The notes under the pieces were generated by a model, which searched no databases, had not been told where the DNA came from, and saw only the letters and a list, made by a program, of their open reading frames with translations. The translations under genes were made by a program, and so were the position numbers. Source: Haemophilus sp. HMSC068C11 (lineage in GTDB: Bacteria; Pseudomonadota; Gammaproteobacteria; Enterobacterales; Pasteurellaceae). Taken from it: a stretch of DNA of 64,000 nt. Position 1 is the first letter of the stretch; each line of letters begins with the position of its first letter. The stretch covers positions 1-64,000 of the forward strand of contig NZ_KV820361.1 of the NCBI RefSeq assembly GCF_001815355.1, written 5' to 3'. Below, piece by piece: positions 58,657 through 64,000 of the stretch.

Positions 58657-59295
58657 TTATTTTGCTTCTTTGTTATCAGTTGGTTTTTCATCTGTTTTTA
58701 ACATATCAGCAGGAATAAAAGTTTGTTGTACTTTTGACATATCTGGAAGATGGTGTGCAATCCCTTTGTGACAGTCGATACAGGTTTTGTTTTGTTCCTG
58801 TGCAAGTGCGTGCATTTGTTGTGCCACAGTTTTTTGTTGTGAGTAATCCATATCATTAAAGTTATGGCAGTTACGACACTCTTGTGAGTTATTCGCTTTC
58901 ATACGCGCCCATTCGCGTTCAGCCATTTCTAAACGATGTTTTTCAAATTTCTCTTTAGTATCAACTTTACCCGTATAGTATGCTAATACTTCAGTAGAAG
59001 CCTGCATTTTACGAATCATTTTTGGCACAAATTCATGAGGAACGTGACAGTCAGAACAAATCGCTTTCACACCTGAACGGTTGCTAAAGTGAATTGATGC
59101 TTGGTATTCAGGTACAACATCGTTAGTATGACAATCTGAACAGAATTGTTCAGTATTAGTTGCTGACATACCGACATTAAATAGGTTAGTTCCAACAATA
59201 GTACCAATGATAGTTAATAAAATCACCCCACCAATTGCCATTTTGCTCGGCGAGCGTAACCAACGACAAACTTTTTGAATGCTTGATTTAATCAT
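58657..59295 (-). CDS. napC: Tetrahaem quinol dehydrogenase NapC
   Basis: 212 residues. An N-terminal membrane anchor (residues about 18-42) is followed by four CXXCH haem sites: CSDCH, CSDCH, CRNCH and CIDCH. It carries electrons from menaquinol to NapAB in the periplasm. Last gene of the nap operon, 11 bases after napB. Confidence 0.97.
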   Translation of the reverse strand: MIKSSIQKVCRWLRSPSKMAIGGVILLTIIGTIVGTNLFNVGMSATNTEQFCSDCHTNDVVPEYQASIHFSNRSGVKAICSDCHVPHEFVPKMIRKMQASTEVLAYYTGKVDTKEKFEKHRLEMAEREWARMKANNSQECRNCHNFNDMDYSQQKTVAQQMHALAQEQNKTCIDCHKGIAHHLPDMSKVQQTFIPADMLKTDEKPTDNKEAK

Positions 59296-59306
59296 GGTTT
59301 AGCTCC

Positions 59307-59735
59307 TTATTTACCTTGCGTTTTACGAATAGTTTCGAATTTATTTTGAATAATTGGATTTACGTTAGTTTGCTGAACGTGGCATTGTAAACAGAAATAA
59401 CGACGTGGTGAGGTACCTTCTGTTTTTTGACCATCACGTGTTAAGAAATGACTCTCAGGAACACGTGGCGCACCCGTTGTTGGGGCAACATCTGGCGCGT
59501 GGCAACCTAAACATTGATTCGCATTTTTAGTTACTTGTAAGCCACGAATGCTGTGTGGAACAAGTGGGGGTTGGTTAGGAAAAGTAACAGGAATATTGCC
59601 TACATCTTTATAAGGATTATTAAATGCAGGTGCAAGACTTTCTGCTGTTTTATCGATGCTGTTTGCAACTTGTGGTGTATCAGCAAATGCCAATCCACTA
59701 CATAAAGCCAGCATGAAAATAAATGATTTTTTCAT
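59307..59735 (-). CDS. napB: Dihaem cytochrome c NapB
   Basis: 142 residues from the ATG at 59735 (MKKSFIFMLALCSGLAFA signal peptide); GGAG is 8 bases before it, while the GTG three codons upstream lies in that site. Two CXXCH haem motifs, CLGCH and CLQCH, plus the axial histidine in VPHSIRGLQ. Electron-transfer subunit of NapA. Confidence 0.97.
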   Translation of the reverse strand: MKKSFIFMLALCSGLAFADTPQVANSIDKTAESLAPAFNNPYKDVGNIPVTFPNQPPLVPHSIRGLQVTKNANQCLGCHAPDVAPTTGAPRVPESHFLTRDGQKTEGTSPRRYFCLQCHVQQTNVNPIIQNKFETIRKTQGK

Positions 59736-59756
59736 GAAATCCACTCCATTAAATAA

Positions 59757-60647
59757 TTAAATATTTTTAATTTTTATTTGTTTCTCAAAGCGAGAGCCAA
59801 ATGTAAATACATTTTCTGCGCAAACGTCAATACAGCGTCCACAAGTAATACAATCTTTTGCCAATATAATTTGGCTATCTTCAGGTCCACCGTGTAAAGG
59901 AAGTCTTAATACTTGCGGTTCTGGGCAAATATTATAACAGTCCATACAACGGTCACAGCGATCGCGATCGACTACATTAATTTTAATCAGGCTTTTAGCA
60001 CCAATGACTCCATATATCGCACCAATTGGACAAAGGTGACCACACCAGCCATGCTCGGCAACAAGTAAGTCAAATAAAAAGATGACTGAGACCAACCAAA
60101 GGGTTGCACCTGTTCCAAAGACAAAGATGCGTCCAAGTGCTGCAACAGGGTTTATCCACTCCCATAAGAGCGTCCCCGTTATTGCACTACCAACTAGAAT
60201 CACGGCTAAAATCACATAGCGAAGTTGGCGTGAAATTTTTAATGATTGTCGAATACCTAATTTTCTACGTAACCAAGCTGCAGCATCTGTTACCATATTC
60301 ATTGGGCAAACCCAACTACAAAAGGCTTTGCTTGCAACGATAGCGTAGAATATGACAATCACTAAGGCACCAATAATCGTTGTGATTTCTGGTAGGTAAC
60401 CTGTCACTAAACTTTCAGCGGTAATCAATGGATCTGTCAATGGCACAGTATCCAAAAGCATGCTTGAGCTGTAATTGCCTTTTAGAATCCAAACTTGCCA
60501 AATCGGGCCGCTTAAGAACATTAAAATAATACTTAATTGACTGATTCGACGTAGAATTAAAAAGCGATAAGCATGCCACCAACCGAGTTTTTGGCGAGCT
60601 TCTAAGCCTGCATCTTTAGGCTTATTCGGGGTATATTTTTCAGCCAT
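59757..60647 (-). CDS. napH: Ferredoxin-type quinol dehydrogenase membrane subunit NapH
   Basis: 296 residues with four membrane spans. CSWVCPMNM and CGHLCPIGA lie in cytoplasmic loops, and two C-terminal [4Fe-4S] sites (CDRCMDCYNICP, CITCGRCIDVC). With NapG it forms a second quinol route to NapAB. The start overlaps the napG stop (TAATG). Confidence 0.97.
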   Translation of the reverse strand: MAEKYTPNKPKDAGLEARQKLGWWHAYRFLILRRISQLSIILMFLSGPIWQVWILKGNYSSSMLLDTVPLTDPLITAESLVTGYLPEITTIIGALVIVIFYAIVASKAFCSWVCPMNMVTDAAAWLRRKLGIRQSLKISRQLRYVILAVILVGSAITGTLLWEWINPVAALGRIFVFGTGATLWLVSVIFLFDLLVAEHGWCGHLCPIGAIYGVIGAKSLIKINVVDRDRCDRCMDCYNICPEPQVLRLPLHGGPEDSQIILAKDCITCGRCIDVCAENVFTFGSRFEKQIKIKNI

Positions 60648-61552
60648 TATTTAACCCCCTTAATGTTTAAGTCCAGATTTGGGAATTGCTCTGCTTCCGG
60701 AACTGTTGTTGGATTTGGTACATAATCCATTGTTGCACGGTTTGGTGTTGCCACTTTTTGGTTCGGTTGAACTTGCATTGGCTGATAAACCGGCTCATGT
60801 GAGCCTTCCGGCATACGAGCATCCATTGCTGGACGTAAGCCATCCGGATGTTGCTCCTCAATTAAGGATTTTCCGGCGTTTTGTTTTTCTTTCCAGCCTA
60901 AGCGATAGTGGCGACCGAGTAGTCCTTTGGCGATATCCATCGGTAAGACTTTAATTGCCGCTTCTTCTAATACACAAGCTTGTTCGCATTTACCACATCC
61001 GGTGCAAGCATCAGAGTGAACAGTTGGAATAAGCTTTGCATGAATCCCTGTACGATCATTGTGGATACGTTCAAGTGTAATGGCTTTATCCACTAATGGA
61101 CAAACGCGGTAACACACATCACAACGCAACCCCTGCCAGTTAAGACAAGTTTCATGGTCTAGCAATACGGCTAACCCCATTCTCGCATCATTGATGTCTT
61201 TAAGTTCCTCACTTAATGCACCACTTGGACAAGCATTCATACATGGAATATCCGGACACATTTCGCAAGGTTTATCCCGAGCGATAAAATAAGGTGTGCC
61301 AGCTTCCATTGGTGAAATCAGCGAAGCTAAGTGCAACATATCATATGGACACGCTTGGACGCATTGTCCGCAACGGGTACAAGCTGCCAAGAAATCCTTT
61401 TCCGGTAAAGCACCAGGTGGACGCAAGGCGATCCCTTCTTTAGCTTTAGCTTGTTGTTGCTGTAAGCCAAGAATAATACCAACCCCACACACTCCTGCAG
61501 CCGTTCTTGTCACATTTTTTAAAAACTGACGACGGTTAGGATCAAGTCTCAT
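60647..61552 (-). CDS. napG: Ferredoxin-type protein NapG
   Basis: 301 residues. A twin-arginine signal ([16 protein letters not shown]) exports it folded. Four [4Fe-4S] motifs follow: [35 protein letters not shown] and [11 protein letters not shown]. Proline/glutamine-rich tail. Periplasmic partner of NapH. A 116-bp gap with an uptake-signal-like GACCGCTCTT lies between it and napA. Confidence 0.97.
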   Translation of the reverse strand: MRLDPNRRQFLKNVTRTAAGVCGVGIILGLQQQQAKAKEGIALRPPGALPEKDFLAACTRCGQCVQACPYDMLHLASLISPMEAGTPYFIARDKPCEMCPDIPCMNACPSGALSEELKDINDARMGLAVLLDHETCLNWQGLRCDVCYRVCPLVDKAITLERIHNDRTGIHAKLIPTVHSDACTGCGKCEQACVLEEAAIKVLPMDIAKGLLGRHYRLGWKEKQNAGKSLIEEQHPDGLRPAMDARMPEGSHEPVYQPMQVQPNQKVATPNRATMDYVPNPTTVPEAEQFPNLDLNIKGVK

Positions 61553-61668
61553 CTGCGTTTCCTTTTATAAGCGGCCTGATTTTGTAAAAATATTGCAAAA
61601 TTTGACCGCTCTTATTTTAAATTCCCTTCTCTTTAAAGAGAGGAGCGACTAGAAACAAAAGGAAAATC

Positions 61669-64000
61669 CTACGCTTTTTCCACTTTTACCGCACATTTTT
61701 TGAAGTCGGTTTCACCTGAAATTGGATCGGTTGCATCCAATGTTAATTTGTTAGCAAGCTGACCTGCATCAAAGAAGGTGGTGTAAATTAAGCCCTGAGG
61801 ACATTTGTTACGACCACGGGTATCTAAGTAAGAAACCATTTCACCACGACGTGTAATTAATTTCACTTTATCCCCATGACGTAAGCCATATTTTTTCGCA
61901 TCCGCTGGGTGCATCCAAACTAAGTTATTCGGGAACGCACGGTGTAATTCAGGTACACGACGAGTCATGGTACCGGTATGCCAGTGTTCAAGTACACGAC
62001 CAGTACATAACCATAATGGATATTCTTCATCTGGTGATTCTGCAGGGTCTTCATAAGGCACACCTAAGATAATTGCTTTTTTATCCGGATAACCGTAGAA
62101 CGCAACATCTTCGCCTGCTTTAACGTACGGGTCAAAGCCTTCACGGTAACGCCATAAGGTTTCTTTACCGTCAACAACCGGCCAACGTAAACCACGTACT
62201 TGGTGGTAAGTATCAAATGGTGCTAAGTCATGGCCATGACCACGACCAAAGCTTGCGTATTCTTCGAATAAGCCTTTTTGTAGGTAGTAACCAAAGTGAT
62301 CGGCTTCATCATTGATGTATCCTGGAACATCCGTTGGTACTTTATATTTGTTTACTTCACCATTCTCGTAAAGTACTTCATATAAAGTCTTACCACGATA
62401 TTCTGGCATTTGAGCTAATAATTCTTCGCCCCATACTTCATCTGTTTTGAAGTATTTAGAGAATTCCACAATTTGCCATAAGTCAGAACGAGACTCACCA
62501 GGACCTTTCACTTGTTGACGCCATAATTGGGTACGACGTTCTGCGTTACCATAGCCCCCTTCTTTTTCTACCCACATACAAGTAGGGAGAATTAGGTCTG
62601 CTGCAACCGCAGAAACGGATGGGTAAGGGTCTGAAACAACGATGAAGTTTTCAGGGTTACGCCAACCAGGGAAAATTTCGTCGTTAATGTTTGGACCACC
62701 TTGCATGTTGTTGGTACAAAGTTGCCATAAGAAGTTTAATTTACCATCTTTTAATGCACGGCTTTGTTGTACAGCTGCGTATCCAGGTACAGTTGGAATG
62801 GTACCTTTTGGTAATTTCCATTTTTTCTCAGCGATTTCAACGTGTTTAGGATTGGTTACTACCATGTCCGCTGGTAAACGGTGAACGAAAGTACCCACTT
62901 CACGCGCTGTACCACAAGCTGAAGGTTGACCAGTTAATGAGAACGGACCACAACCTGGTTTAGAAATTTTACCGGTTAATAAGTGTACGTTATAGATCAT
63001 ATGGTTAACCCATACAGCACGAGTGTGTTGGTTAGCGCCCATTGTCCAGTAAGATACTAAGTTCTGTTCTGGATCCGCGTACATTTTCGCGAGGGTTTCA
63101 AGCTGATCTTTTGGTACACCAGAAATACGGTGTGCTTCGTCTAATGTATAAGGTGCAACGATTTTCTTGAATTCTTCGAAGTCAGAGTCATACATTTTAC
63201 CTGCAGTTTTACGGTTTTTCGCTGCAACTTCAAGTGGGTGTTCTGGACGTAGACCATAACCGATATCAGTTTCACCACGTTTGAATTTAGTATGTTTATT
63301 AACGAAGTCCCAGTTTACTTTATCGTTTTGGATAATGTAGTTTGCAATGTAGTTAAGGATTGCAAGGTCTGCATGTGGATTAAATACGATAGGCACATCA
63401 GCTAATTCAAACGAACGGTGTTCGAATGTTGACATAACTACAACTTTCACGTTATCAGAAGAAAGACGACGGTCAGAAATACGAGACCATAAAATTGGGT
63501 GCATTTCCGCCATGTTTGAACCCCAAAGTACAAACGCATCGGTTTTCTCGATATCGTTATAGCAACCCATTGGTTCATCCATACCGAATGTACGCATAAA
63601 CGCAACTGCTGCAGACGCCATACAGTGACGAGCATTAGGATCGATAGTATTTGAACGAAGACCAGCTTTCCAAAGTTTTACTTTTGCATAGCCTTCATAA
63701 ATAGTCGTTTGACCGGAAGAGAACATCCCTACAGCATTTGGTTCTTTTTTCTTCAAGATGTCTTTGATTTTTTCCGCCATGATAGTGAAAGCTTGATCCC
63801 AAGAAACCGGTGTAAAGTCACCTTCTTTATGGAATTTGCCATCTTTCATACGTAATAACGGAGTTTGTACACGGTCAGCACCGTACATGATTTTAGAAAG
63901 GAAGTAACCTTTGATACAGTTTAAACCGCGGTTTACTTCTGCATCTGGGTCACCTTGAGTTGCGACAACTCGACCATCTTTGGTTCCTACCAATACGCTA
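61669..64000 (-). CDS. napA: Periplasmic nitrate reductase catalytic subunit NapA, 5' end missing
   Basis: The last 777 codons of the molybdopterin (bis-MGD) and [4Fe-4S] enzyme that reduces nitrate to nitrite. The frame runs through the window edge; the first residues seen, [20 protein letters not shown], belong just after the FeS cysteines, so the twin-arginine signal and those cysteines are outside. [18 protein letters not shown] contains the conserved late FeS Cys, and ARHCMASA holds the Mo-ligand Cys. Order napA-G-H-B-C matches the napFDAGHBC type of Haemophilus. Confidence 0.98.
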   Translation of the reverse strand, partial: SVLVGTKDGRVVATQGDPDAEVNRGLNCIKGYFLSKIMYGADRVQTPLLRMKDGKFHKEGDFTPVSWDQAFTIMAEKIKDILKKKEPNAVGMFSSGQTTIYEGYAKVKLWKAGLRSNTIDPNARHCMASAAVAFMRTFGMDEPMGCYNDIEKTDAFVLWGSNMAEMHPILWSRISDRRLSSDNVKVVVMSTFEHRSFELADVPIVFNPHADLAILNYIANYIIQNDKVNWDFVNKHTKFKRGETDIGYGLRPEHPLEVAAKNRKTAGKMYDSDFEEFKKIVAPYTLDEAHRISGVPKDQLETLAKMYADPEQNLVSYWTMGANQHTRAVWVNHMIYNVHLLTGKISKPGCGPFSLTGQPSACGTAREVGTFVHRLPADMVVTNPKHVEIAEKKWKLPKGTIPTVPGYAAVQQSRALKDGKLNFLWQLCTNNMQGGPNINDEIFPGWRNPENFIVVSDPYPSVSAVAADLILPTCMWVEKEGGYGNAERRTQLWRQQVKGPGESRSDLWQIVEFSKYFKTDEVWGEELLAQMPEYRGKTLYEVLYENGEVNKYKVPTDVPGYINDEADHFGYYLQKGLFEEYASFGRGHGHDLAPFDTYHQVRGLRWPVVDGKETLWRYREGFDPYVKAGEDVAFYGYPDKKAIILGVPYEDPAESPDEEYPLWLCTGRVLEHWHTGTMTRRVPELHRAFPNNLVWMHPADAKKYGLRHGDKVKLITRRGEMVSYLDTRGRNKCPQGLIYTTFFDAGQLANKLTLDATDPISGETDFKKCAVKVEKA

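Noticed and set aside
61621..61660. Another copy of the leuA-leuB palindromic repeat before napG
   Set aside because: Only a short CTCTTTAAAGAGAG-like hairpin is shared; the paired 36-base arms are missing.

Overview
The window comes from a low-GC gammaproteobacterium of the Pasteurellaceae, almost certainly a Haemophilus close to H. parainfluenzae. The 9-base Haemophilus uptake signal (AAGTGCGGT or its complement) recurs throughout the chromosomal backbone, often as head-to-head pairs that form terminators (for example 20703-20734, 49973-50018 and 52268-52299). Gene content fits: a Nap periplasmic nitrate reductase operon, a sucrose-type PTS permease, a YadA-type adhesin and a UhpC-like permease.

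Layout: 1-2212 is the 3' part of a collagen-repeat trimeric autotransporter, followed by a glycosyltransferase and gor. 5118-15062 is a 9,945-bp transposon with perfect 29-bp terminal inverted repeats and an 8-bp target duplication (ATGTTTTT), as expected of the IS1595 family. It split the paired-uptake-signal terminator that once lay between gor and the class II amidotransferase gene yafJ. Its cargo is two different IS1595-type transposases, a four-gene envelope cassette with a divergent XRE regulator, a Panacea (DUF4065) antitoxin with a probable toxin, a repressor facing the second transposase across an operator-like array, a ClpP/SDH-type serine protease with a small partner gene, and two coiled-coil proteins. 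I saw no uptake signal anywhere in it. This is the most novel part of the window.

15098-33899 is backbone: yafJ; a preQ1 riboswitch controlling yhhQ and a downstream MFS transporter; a FepA-type receptor with a Fur-like site; rpmE; mutY-yggX-mltC; tRNA-Phe and tRNA-Asn; sdaC-sdaA; a metallophosphoesterase; ybaB-recR-topB; secG and tRNA-Leu; a ScrA-type PTS permease and a lipoprotein. 34050-35150 holds a DUF4393 (Abi-alpha type) gene with a decayed downstream reading frame.

35206-64000 carries metH; the leu operon leuA-B-(YciI-like)-C-D with a leucine-rich leader peptide, an attenuator and a palindromic element between leuA and leuB; dprA, yaaA, pfkA, a UhpC-like transporter, folA, proB, fklB, psd, pssA, a TrmH/SpoU-type methyltransferase, gss, and the nap operon napA(partial)-G-H-B-C, which leaves the window within napA.
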